NCBI GenBank assembly: GCA_009786715.1
Contig: WQRN01000019.1
Coordinates: 1-22,952 of the forward strand
Origin: Treponema sp.
GTDB lineage: Bacteria > Spirochaetota > Spirochaetia > Treponematales > Breznakiellaceae
Length of the DNA stretch: 22,952 nucleotides
Reading direction: 5' to 3'
Shown here: positions 16,349-22,952 of the stretch, one piece after another
How positions within the stretch are numbered: position 1 is the first letter of the stretch
Layout: each line of letters starts with the position of its first letter
Made by a program: the position numbers and the translations under genes
Notes under the pieces: model-generated
The model's database searches: none
Told to the model about the DNA's origin: nothing
What the model saw: only the letters and a program-made list of their open reading frames with translations

Positions 16349-17998
16349 ATGGAAAAAACAAGCGAAAATTACAGTAAAATATCTCCAAAAGAAGACTCTA
16401 AGCATGAAAATACTCCGCAGACAGCGGCAGCTCTTGTCCGCCATGGATCGGTTCTTTCACTTCTCACCTTAATTTCCCGTATTCTGGGTCTTGTAAGAGA
16501 AATGGTAAAAGCCAGGTTCCTTGGCACAACGGCTCTTTCCGACGCGTTTTCCGTCGCTTTTTTACTTCCCAATTTATTCCGCCGATTATGCGCCGAAGGT
16601 TCAATTTCTGTCGCTTTTATCCCCACATTCAAAGAACACTTAATTGAAGGTGAAAAAGAAAAAGCGCAGCAAGAAGCGACACGGGAATTTTTAGCGTGTA
16701 TGTTCACTTTCTTAACCTTCATTGTAACTCTTCTTGTCTGCGCGGGAATACTTGCGGCTCCGCTGCTTGTGCGCATTTTCGGCATAGAAGAATTTGACGA
16801 GACAGTTCTATTAACGCGGGTAATGTTTCCATTTCTCGGCTTTATTTCGCTTGCGGCTTTGTTTCAGGGAGTGTTAAACAGCCTTCATATTTTTACGCCG
16901 TCCGGGCTTGCGCCGATTCTTTTAAATATTGTTACTATTATTTGCGCGTACGCGCTTAGCCCTCATACCGCAAACCCTGCCCGCGCGATGGCAATCGGCA
17001 TCCTTATCGGCGGTTTACTTGAAGGCGCGATTCAACTGCCTTTCATTTTACAAAAAGGTTATAAATTTTTTTTTACCGGGTTAAAACGCGCCTTTAACAA
17101 CCCAGGAGTGCGAAAAGTTTTACGCCTGATCGCACCTACAATCGTTGGGATGGCGGCGTATCAATTAAACGATCTTGTTTCTACGGCTCTGGCAGGAAGA
17201 TCAGGCGAAGGGATTGTTTCCAGCCTTCAGTACTCGCTGCGTCTTCAAGAATTGTTTCTCGGCGTTTTCGCTGTAAGCATCGGGACGGTGCTGCTTCCAA
17301 ATCTTACAGAATACGCGAAAACCGGACAGTGGGACATTTACAACAAGCGGTTTGTTTCTTCCGTTAATATTATCGCAATGATCACAATTCCTGTTACATT
17401 TTTTTCTCTAATGGAAGGAGAAAACTTAATCCGCCTGCTTTTTCAAACCCACAGTTTCGACGAACAGTCTGTCGCTCTCACTCTCGCGGCATTTACTTTT
17501 CATATGCCGGGGCTTTTATTTATCGCTCTTAACCGCGTAATCGCGCCGGCGTTCTACGCGCAGAGCGATACAAAATCGCCTACAATAGCGGGAATTATTT
17601 CGTTTGCCGTAAACATTACTCTTGCCGCGGTTTTGGTCGGACACTTTCGCGGAGCGGGAATCGCGTTTGCATTAACAATCGCAAGCGCGGTAAACACTGT
17701 TATATTAATTATTTTCCTTGGAAAAAATCCCAATATAAAAATCGGCTCTGTAATCGGCCCTTCTCTTCTATACATTTTAAAAATGCTGATTCTTTCGGCT
17801 CTTGCGGTTGTCCCCATTTATTTTTTATCTCCCGTGTTACGCGCAGCGTTCGAAGGTCACGGACGTTTAATCGCGTACGGAGCGCCGTTTGCAATTAACG
17901 CGTTTGTCTACATTGTTATTGGAATCGCGCTTCTTGCGTTTGTAAAAGATCAAAATCTAAAAGGTTTGATCGACATAATCAGAAAGAAGGTTAAATAA
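16349..17998 (+). CDS. murJ: lipid II flippase MurJ
   Basis: 549 aa, polytopic (about 14 TM helices). It moves lipid II across the inner membrane for peptidoglycan synthesis. The N-terminal signature GSVLSLLTLISRILGLVREMVKARFLG, with FLLPNLFRRLCAEGSISVAFIPTF, is characteristic of MurJ/MviN. A short hydrophilic extension of about 30 residues precedes it. The ATG at 16349 is only 33 bp from the divergent start at 16315; AAGAG is a weak ribosome site. Its stop codon overlaps the der start (TAATG), so the two are translationally coupled. Confidence 0.95.
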   Translation: MEKTSENYSKISPKEDSKHENTPQTAAALVRHGSVLSLLTLISRILGLVREMVKARFLGTTALSDAFSVAFLLPNLFRRLCAEGSISVAFIPTFKEHLIEGEKEKAQQEATREFLACMFTFLTFIVTLLVCAGILAAPLLVRIFGIEEFDETVLLTRVMFPFLGFISLAALFQGVLNSLHIFTPSGLAPILLNIVTIICAYALSPHTANPARAMAIGILIGGLLEGAIQLPFILQKGYKFFFTGLKRAFNNPGVRKVLRLIAPTIVGMAAYQLNDLVSTALAGRSGEGIVSSLQYSLRLQELFLGVFAVSIGTVLLPNLTEYAKTGQWDIYNKRFVSSVNIIAMITIPVTFFSLMEGENLIRLLFQTHSFDEQSVALTLAAFTFHMPGLLFIALNRVIAPAFYAQSDTKSPTIAGIISFAVNITLAAVLVGHFRGAGIAFALTIASAVNTVILIIFLGKNPNIKIGSVIGPSLLYILKMLILSALAVVPIYFLSPVLRAAFEGHGRLIAYGAPFAINAFVYIVIGIALLAFVKDQNLKGLIDIIRKKVK

Positions 17999-19347
17999 TG
18001 CTTACAAATTTAAAATATTCAAACCTTCCGGTAGTGGTTCTCGCAGGCCGCCCGAATGTGGGAAAATCCACCCTCTTTAACCGCCTTCTTCGCAAGCGAA
18101 GAGCGATTACAGACCCAACACCCGGCGTGACGCGCGATCCTGTTGAAGCGGATTGTTTAATAAACGAAAAGCATCTTCGCCTGATTGATACAGGCGGTTT
18201 TAAACTTGCCGATGTTGAAGGCATCGACAAACTGGTAGTTGAAAGAACCATTGATACAATTAAAAAAGCAGACCTTGTCGTTCTTCTCCTTGAAGCCGGA
18301 GAAATAACAAGCGAAGACGAAGAATTAATCGAACTCCTGCGTCCGTACAGAAAAAAATTGATCGTCTGCGTAAATAAAACCGAAGGCGGCAGGCTGGAAG
18401 CGGATTCATGGAACGTAATGAGCTTTGGATTTGATAAAGTTTTAATGATCTCAGCGGAACACGGCGACAATATTGGAGAACTTCAGCAGGAAATTTTAAA
18501 GCATCTTGATTTTTCAAAAGTTGAAGAATCGCAGGAAGAACAGACAATACGCATCGCCCTTCTTGGAAAACCTAACACCGGCAAATCAACTCTGTCAAAC
18601 AGATTAACAGGCGTAAACGCTTCAATTGTAAGCGACATTCCCGGCACAACAAGAGACACCGTTGAAGGCAAATTCAAATGGAAATCTCAAGAATTTATTA
18701 TACTTGATACCGCCGGTATCCGGCGAAAAGCAAAAGTGTCAGAGAACATTGAATACTATTCTGTTAACCGCGCAATTAAAACAATCGGCGACTCTGACAT
18801 TGTTGTATTGATGATCGACGCGGCGGAAGGTTTATCGGAACAGGATAAAAAAATCGCAGCCCTTGCCCACGACAAAGGAAGGGGAATTATTTTCGCGCTT
18901 AACAAATGGGACACGATGCCTCAGCAGAAAAACACTTTTAAAACAGCGGAAGACAAAATTCATTTCCAGTTCGGGCAGATGGAATACGCCCCGATAATTC
19001 CCGTAAGCGCGAAAGACGGCTCTGGCGTTGATAAAATATTAAGCACAGCGGTAAAAATGTATAAACAGCTCAATACTAGTATTAGCACATCACATCTCAA
19101 TCAGGCTCTTGAACAGTGGCTTACAGAGCATCCGCCGCCTTCGGGCCCTCGCACCCGCTTTAAGGTAAAATACGCAGTGCAAAAATCGGCAAACCCTGTT
19201 CATTTTATTTTCTTTACATCGCGCACACAGGCGGTGAGCGATTCGTATGTTTCGTATTTGAAGAACCGGATACGCAAGGATTTAGGTTTCTCAATGGTGC
19301 CTGTGCTGTTGGAGATTAAGAGTTCGTCGGAAGATAGAAAGAAGTAG
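17998..19347 (+). CDS. der: ribosome biogenesis GTPase Der
   Basis: 449 aa, a double-Era GTPase needed for 50S subunit maturation. G-domain 1 has GRPNVGKS (17-24), DTGG and NKTE. G-domain 2 has GKPNTGKS (190-197), DTAG and NKWD. A KH-like C-terminal domain follows (about 350-440). The G4 motif of domain 1 ends in Glu (NKTE) instead of the usual Asp, a conservative change that could alter guanine affinity slightly. The start overlaps the murJ stop, with AAGG 8 nt upstream. Confidence 0.96.
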   Translation: MLTNLKYSNLPVVVLAGRPNVGKSTLFNRLLRKRRAITDPTPGVTRDPVEADCLINEKHLRLIDTGGFKLADVEGIDKLVVERTIDTIKKADLVVLLLEAGEITSEDEELIELLRPYRKKLIVCVNKTEGGRLEADSWNVMSFGFDKVLMISAEHGDNIGELQQEILKHLDFSKVEESQEEQTIRIALLGKPNTGKSTLSNRLTGVNASIVSDIPGTTRDTVEGKFKWKSQEFIILDTAGIRRKAKVSENIEYYSVNRAIKTIGDSDIVVLMIDAAEGLSEQDKKIAALAHDKGRGIIFALNKWDTMPQQKNTFKTAEDKIHFQFGQMEYAPIIPVSAKDGSGVDKILSTAVKMYKQLNTSISTSHLNQALEQWLTEHPPPSGPRTRFKVKYAVQKSANPVHFIFFTSRTQAVSDSYVSYLKNRIRKDLGFSMVPVLLEIKSSSEDRKK

Positions 19348-19371
19348 AACATCGCGTAAATAACAGTAATA

Positions 19372-19400
19372 TTGACACTTCCCCTTTTTCAGTCCACAAT
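19372..19400 (+). promoter_or_regulatory. promoter for pgsA-galK, leaderless geometry
   Basis: A perfect TTGACA (19372-19377), 17-bp spacer, CACAAT (19395-19400). The pgsA ATG is at 19406, 5 nt after the -10, so transcription would start at or beside the A of the ATG. Confidence 0.55.
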
Positions 19401-19405
19401 GAATA

Positions 19406-19996
19406 ATGAACTTGGCAAACATGCTTACCCTCCTTCGCATCATCCTCTCTCCGGTATTTTTAATAATCTTTTTTCTGCCGAAAGAACATTCAATATGGGC
19501 TATACCCGTCCTTTGGGCGGTTTTTATAATTTCGGAAATTACCGATTATTTTGACGGACTAGCGGCGCGTAAGTTAAACCTTACAAGCGATTTCGGCAAG
19601 CTGTTCGATCCATTCGCCGATACGCTGGTGCAAATCACATATTTTCTCTGTTTTTTAATCAGCGGTATTTGGCCTTGCGGCATTTTACCTTTAATTCTTT
19701 TGCTTTTAGTAGTTTACCGTGAGTTTGGCATTTTATTTTTACGCAATTTAATGTTAAAAAAAGGCGTAACTCTCGGCGCGCGGATGTTAGGCAAAATTAA
19801 AACCGTTTTTTATATTATCGCAGTTGGTTTTGCTTTACTCGCCGTAAGTATCGATCGTTTTAGTATTTTAGAATCATTCCTGCTGTATTTTAGAATAGGC
19901 GCTCTTGTAATCTTTGCCGTTTCTGTTATTTTCTCGGTTATATCTTTTATTGATTATATTTTGATTTATCAGAAAACAGAGAAAGTAAATGATTGA
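19406..19996 (+). CDS. pgsA: CDP-alcohol phosphatidyltransferase, PgsA-like
   Basis: 196 aa integral membrane enzyme joining CDP-diacylglycerol to an alcohol, most likely glycerol-3-phosphate. The full motif D-x2-DG-x2-AR-x8-G-x3-D-x3-D is present: D47, D50-G51, A54-R55, G64, D68, D72. About six TM helices are apparent. Length and N-terminus (NLANMLTLLRIILSP) favour PgsA over PssA or cardiolipin synthase, but the acceptor is inferred. There is no Shine-Dalgarno. It overlaps galK by 8 nt. Confidence 0.82.
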   Translation: MNLANMLTLLRIILSPVFLIIFFLPKEHSIWAIPVLWAVFIISEITDYFDGLAARKLNLTSDFGKLFDPFADTLVQITYFLCFLISGIWPCGILPLILLLLVVYREFGILFLRNLMLKKGVTLGARMLGKIKTVFYIIAVGFALLAVSIDRFSILESFLLYFRIGALVIFAVSVIFSVISFIDYILIYQKTEKVND

Positions 19997-21191
19997 TTCA
20001 CGCGGCTTTCGGATATTTTCCGCTCCAGGAAGAACAGAACTTGCCGGTAATCATACAGATCATAACAACGGCAAAGTGCTGGCAGCCGCCATTCAGCTTC
20101 ATATTAAAGCCCAGGCGCAAAAAACTGATGACAACACAGTATATTTTTTTTCCGCCGGTTTTCCGGACGTAAAAGTAAAATTGACAGATAACAATGGAAA
20201 ATATGATTTACAGATAAAACCTAAAGAAACAGGGATTACAGACGCGCTTATCCGCGGAATTGCCGCAGAGTTTAACAAGCGCGGTTACTCAATCGGCGGT
20301 TTTTCGGCAAACACCGAATCCGGAGTGCTTCCCGGCTCCGGTTTGTCATCTTCGGCGGCAGTTGAAACGCTTATAGTCCGCATTTTTGATTCGTTGTACG
20401 GAGAGGGAAAAATGAGCGCGATTGAAATCGCGCAAATCAGCCAAATCGCGGAAAATATGTATTTCGGAAAACCCTGCGGATTAATGGATCAAATCGCCTG
20501 CGCGGCTGGCGGAGCGGCTTCGATTGATTTTGCAAATGCCGCATATCCTAATATAAAAAATATCAATTTTGATCCGGCACAAGCAGGATACAGTCTGTGC
20601 ATTGTAAATACAGGCGGCAGTCACGCGGATCTAACCGCCGACTACGCTTCAATTCCGGCGGAGATGAAATCTGCCGCGGCATTATTCGGAAAATCTGTGT
20701 TACGTGAACTTGATAAGGAAACTGTTATCTCCCGCGCTGCGGATATTAGAAAAAAACTTGGCGACAGAGCGCTTCTAAGAGCAATCCATTTCTTTGACGA
20801 GAACGCGCGTGTAGAGTCAATGACTTCTTTATTAATTGAAATGGAAAACGCGTCTTCAGGCGCGGAAAAACAATCATTGTTCACTAAATACCTTGATTTA
20901 GTAAATGAATCCGGAAACTCCTCATGTGAACTTTTACAAAATATATTCTCTTTAAATAACCCAAAAAGCCAGGGCATCGCTGCCGCTCTTGCCTTTACAA
21001 AAGATTTTTTACAAAAACGTAAACTGAAAGGCGCGTACAGGGTACACGGCGGAGGTTTTGCCGGCACTATTCAAGCGTATATTCCAATGGAAGCAATGAA
21101 TGCTTACCGCTCTTTTATGGAAGCGGTGTTCGGCGGAAAAACAGTTACAGAGCTGCGAATAAGGCATGAAGGCGCAATTGAGATAAAATAA
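19989..21191 (+). CDS. galK: galactokinase-like GHMP kinase
   Basis: 400 aa GHMP kinase. The N-terminal galactokinase signature reads PGRTELAGNHTDHNNG (13-28), with R15 in the catalytic-arginine position. The ATP-binding GVLPGSGLSSSAAVE is at 112-126 and the catalytic aspartate in GLMDQ (D167). The C-terminal RVHGGGFAGT motif is also present. Where classical galactokinases have GEHTDY, this one has GNHTDH, replacing a sugar-contacting Glu with Asn, so the sugar could differ from galactose. The start overlaps the pgsA end. No other galactose-pathway gene is nearby. Confidence 0.82.
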   Translation: MIDSRGFRIFSAPGRTELAGNHTDHNNGKVLAAAIQLHIKAQAQKTDDNTVYFFSAGFPDVKVKLTDNNGKYDLQIKPKETGITDALIRGIAAEFNKRGYSIGGFSANTESGVLPGSGLSSSAAVETLIVRIFDSLYGEGKMSAIEIAQISQIAENMYFGKPCGLMDQIACAAGGAASIDFANAAYPNIKNINFDPAQAGYSLCIVNTGGSHADLTADYASIPAEMKSAAALFGKSVLRELDKETVISRAADIRKKLGDRALLRAIHFFDENARVESMTSLLIEMENASSGAEKQSLFTKYLDLVNESGNSSCELLQNIFSLNNPKSQGIAAALAFTKDFLQKRKLKGAYRVHGGGFAGTIQAYIPMEAMNAYRSFMEAVFGGKTVTELRIRHEGAIEIK

Positions 21192-21195
21192 AACA

Positions 21196-21876
21196 TTATG
21201 CTAAATTAATAAATTCAACTTCATTCTTTTCCGTATATAAAACAGTAAGAAAATTATGTTCATAAGTATCGCAAAACACAAACATTTTATTATTTTCTTT
21301 AACAATTTTGGGTTCAACGCCCTCCGTGTGACCAGCTACTTGATTATAATTATTAACGCTGTTCGCGATCAACGCTTCCGGCCGGATCCACAGGGGACCT
21401 TCGTTAGCGTTATTTCCAAAATTATCAGGACCGATCCATTTAAAAATTTTAGGCTTATCTCTGAATATTTGATTAATTTCGCTTAATTCATTAATTCTGC
21501 AATATTCCATCCATTTTTGTGAAATACCGGCATGTGAGAAAATCCAGTTATCGTAAATATATAAAACATTATAATATTCCTGATGTTTTATGTAATATTC
21601 GCAAATATCATAGGCATGTTCGCCCTGATAACCGCTGCACCTTTCATTCAAATAATAACTAATCGCGTGATTAGACCAGCAAAGGTCAACCTTCTCGGGG
21701 AAACTCTTTTTAAAGATGATTATATTTTCCGCATTTTTAATTTGAAAAGGCCATTCGTTTGACCAGCAGTCAAACTCATCGCCAAGAAAAATAACCTTAT
21801 CAAAATCATCCATTTGCTCAATTATTTTACGCCAATAAACTGTTTGATGGATATCGCTTATAACGGCTATTTTCAT
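21196..21876 (-). CDS. calcineurin-like metallophosphoesterase
   Basis: 226 aa with the metallophosphoesterase motif series: SDIH (7-10), GDEFD (32-36), a degenerate SNHA where GNH(D/E) is usual, FSHAG and AGHTE. The metal-binding Asp, His and Asn positions are kept. Such enzymes cleave phosphomono- or diesters; the substrate cannot be told. The gene is rich in Ile, Asn, Lys and Tyr codons and visibly more A+T-rich than murJ, der or galK, suggesting a different origin. No Shine-Dalgarno precedes the ATG. Confidence 0.85.
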   Translation of the reverse strand: MKIAVISDIHQTVYWRKIIEQMDDFDKVIFLGDEFDCWSNEWPFQIKNAENIIIFKKSFPEKVDLCWSNHAISYYLNERCSGYQGEHAYDICEYYIKHQEYYNVLYIYDNWIFSHAGISQKWMEYCRINELSEINQIFRDKPKIFKWIGPDNFGNNANEGPLWIRPEALIANSVNNYNQVAGHTEGVEPKIVKENNKMFVFCDTYEHNFLTVLYTEKNEVEFINLA

Positions 21877-21883
21877 GGACTAA

Positions 21884-21912
21884 ATAATAAACTATATTTA
21901 GTTAATCGTCAA
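21884..21912 (-). promoter_or_regulatory. promoter for the phosphoesterase, leaderless geometry
   Basis: On the minus strand: TTGACG (21907-21912), 17-bp spacer, TATTAT (21884-21889), then 7 nt to the ATG. The predicted transcription start falls on or next to the start codon. Confidence 0.65.
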
Positions 21913-21942
21913 ATACATATACAGAATAATTTGCATATTTTT

Positions 21943-22015
21943 AGCCAAGACCGGGAATCGGACCCGGGACCTGCGCTTTACGAGAGCGCCGCTCTACCGA
22001 CTGAGCCATCTTGGC
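21943..22015 (-). tRNA. tRNA-Thr (anticodon CGU)
   Basis: 73 nt. Acceptor GCCAAGA pairs with TCTTGGC, T is the discriminator. The D-arm is GCTC-AGTCGGTA-GAGC. The anticodon stem GCGCT/AGCGC encloses CTCGTAA, giving anticodon CGT. The T-arm is CCGGG-TCCGATT-CCCGG. CCA is not encoded. Confidence 0.96.
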
Positions 22016-22025
22016 TGATGAAAAG

Positions 22026-22055
22026 ATTATATCAATTTAACGCGCAGATATTCAA
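22026..22055 (-). promoter_or_regulatory. sigma70 promoter for tRNA-Thr
   Basis: On the minus strand: TTGAAT (22050-22055), 18-bp spacer, consensus TATAAT (22026-22031). The start is expected a few bases before the mature tRNA 5' end. It lies just past the DUF2271 gene stop. Confidence 0.65.
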
Positions 22056-22064
22056 CACTCCGCT

Positions 22065-22619
22065 TTACCGCAGCGCCCGCACTTTTACATCGCCAATCAT
22101 GGCGCGTTCGGCGGTTGTGTCTCTTTCTCCTGCCGTATATTCAACGCTGACTTGCGCGTTTGCGCTGCCCTTTCCAATACTAATCGGAGCGCGGTAATAG
22201 ACTTGATTTTCCCAGCGTAAGGTTGCTTCAAGTACCAGCGTATAATCACCCGCAGGGACAGCGGCGCCTTTTACGTTTGTGCCGTCCCAATTATAGGAAA
22301 CAGCGCCTGTCTTTGGAGTCGCGCTGCTGAAAGCGTCAACCTGCGCTTTGGTCATTCCGGCAAGGTTTGATTGTTTTACCCACAGCGGTATTGATGTCGG
22401 CCTTCGGCTGAAGCCGCCGGTTGCCGTCCAGCGCGTTGCGTAAAGCGTTTTAACATGCTGCCCGTTTGCATCCTCGATCCAAACAGCAAACTGATTACTG
22501 GCGGAACCTGTAAGACGAGTATAATTAAAAGTGATCTCCGCCGCCGGCGCAGTCTGTTGCGCTGATATGCTTGTCAGAATTAAAACTGTTAATGGTATAA
22601 TAAAAGTTATTTTTTTCAT
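22065..22619 (-). CDS. DUF2271 secreted protein
   Basis: 184 aa with a Sec signal peptide (MKKITFIIPLTVLILTSISA). The mature protein contains EITFNYTRLTGSASNQFAVWIED, LYATRWTATGGF and WDGTNVKGAAVPAGDYTLVLEA, the pattern of the DUF2271 family of predicted periplasmic proteins. The last segment also resembles a FlgD-type Ig fold. Its function is unknown. I chose the ATG at 22619 because GGAG lies 5 nt upstream and the signal peptide begins there; an ATG 30 nt upstream has neither. Confidence 0.82.
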   Translation of the reverse strand: MKKITFIIPLTVLILTSISAQQTAPAAEITFNYTRLTGSASNQFAVWIEDANGQHVKTLYATRWTATGGFSRRPTSIPLWVKQSNLAGMTKAQVDAFSSATPKTGAVSYNWDGTNVKGAAVPAGDYTLVLEATLRWENQVYYRAPISIGKGSANAQVSVEYTAGERDTTAERAMIGDVKVRALR

Positions 22620-22714
22620 AATGTCTCCTATTTTTAAATAATACAACATCTTAATTAAAATATAAATGGCGGTTTACGACGTTCTGTTGAAAGCAAAATG
22701 TCATTGACTGCCAT

Positions 22715-22764
22715 AAAAAAAGAAGCCTGACCGCTGCTTGCAAGCAAGCTTTAAGCGGCCAGGC
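22715..22764 (-). terminator. rho-independent terminator of flagellin
   Basis: On the minus strand an 11-bp stem with one G-U pair (22754-22764 with 22725-22735), containing an inner GCTTGCAAGC palindrome, is followed by TTC and then seven T residues (22715-22721). Confidence 0.8.
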
Positions 22765-22781
22765 GCCTTTCCGAGAGACGT

Positions 22782-22804
22782 GCTATTTTGCTTCGCAAAA
22801 TAGC
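22782..22804 (-). other. 3'-UTR hairpin of flagellin (second)
   Basis: GCTATTTTGC and GCAAAATAGC pair perfectly over 10 bp around a 3-nt loop, between the flagellin stop and its terminator. Confidence 0.65.
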
Positions 22805-22807
22805 TGT

Positions 22808-22831
22808 GAGTTTGCCGCGAACGGCAAACTC
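22808..22831 (-). other. 3'-UTR hairpin of flagellin (first)
   Basis: GAGTTTGCCG and CGGCAAACTC pair perfectly over 10 bp; read on the gene strand the loop is TTCG. It lies 11 nt after the flagellin stop and shares its GAGTTTG stem with the groEL 3' hairpin at 12812-12849. Confidence 0.65.
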
Positions 22832-22842
22832 GTCGCTTAGTA

Positions 22843-22952
22843 CTACTGTAGAAGCGAAAGAACCGATTGACCTCTGTTGTTAGCCTGCGCCAGCATGGCT
22901 GTGCCTGACTGTGAAAGAATCATGTTCTTGGTATAACCAACTGTCTCATTCG
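22843..22952 (-). CDS. flaB: flagellin core protein, C-terminal end (partial)
   Basis: Only the last 36 codons are in the window. They read [20 protein letters not shown], then [15 protein letters not shown] and a TAG stop. This matches the conserved C-terminal helix of bacterial flagellin, which packs with the N-terminus in the filament core. The spirochete context suggests FlaB, which forms the periplasmic flagellar core. The rest of the gene lies beyond the right edge. Three hairpins follow it before the U-tract. Confidence 0.88.
   Translation of the reverse strand, partial: NETVGYTKNMILSQSGTAMLAQANNRGQSVLSLLQ

Overview
The window looks like a chromosomal piece of a spirochete, most likely a host-associated or environmental Treponema. 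The right edge carries the C-terminal end of a FlaB-type flagellin. groEL stands alone without groES. There is a Treponema-style pair of secreted repeat proteins (a lipoprotein and a LysM protein), and a large membrane adenylate cyclase of the kind common in spirochetes. Genus-level assignment is inference from gene content, not from a database search.

Layout. Bases 1-796 (minus) hold the N-terminal part of an AAA-type ATPase of the archaeal ATPase/DUF234 kind, with a palindromic upstream region. A tRNA-Leu(UAA) with its own promoter and a leader hairpin follows, then a stand-alone trpB of the TrpB2 class. Next is a 170-nt structured leader/intergenic stretch before a small secreted protein. 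On the minus strand a rubrerythrin-mnmA pair (own promoter) and a tight thyA-folA-nucleotidyltransferase-popT run cover 3.2-8.2 kb. A divergent Nudix hydrolase shares the compact thyA control region. Two secreted or lipid-anchored repeat proteins (8.8-10.6 kb, minus) overlap by ATGA. A small PC4/YdbC-like ssDNA-binding protein and groEL follow on the plus strand.

The 13.0-15.8 kb gene encodes a sensor-type class III adenylate cyclase, convergent with a small helical protein through a shared terminator. murJ-der and pgsA-galK lie on the plus strand. A calcineurin-like phosphoesterase, tRNA-Thr(CGU), a DUF2271 secreted protein and the flagellin 3' end are on the minus strand.

The genes are mostly housekeeping: folate/thymidylate synthesis, tRNA modification, envelope lipid and peptidoglycan precursor handling, protein folding and ribosome assembly. 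The most interesting signals are not gene families. They are (1) a possible bistable RNA leader at 2519-2689, where one C-rich arm can pair with either of two copies of a G-rich arm, one containing the Shine-Dalgarno of the secreted protein gene; (2) a folA gene carrying both a D-to-N change at the catalytic acid and an in-frame, repeat-like insertion; (3) several promoters placed so that the start codon is at or next to the transcription start (leaderless); and (4) elaborate serial hairpins after groEL and flagellin that share a GAGTTTG...CAAACTC stem.
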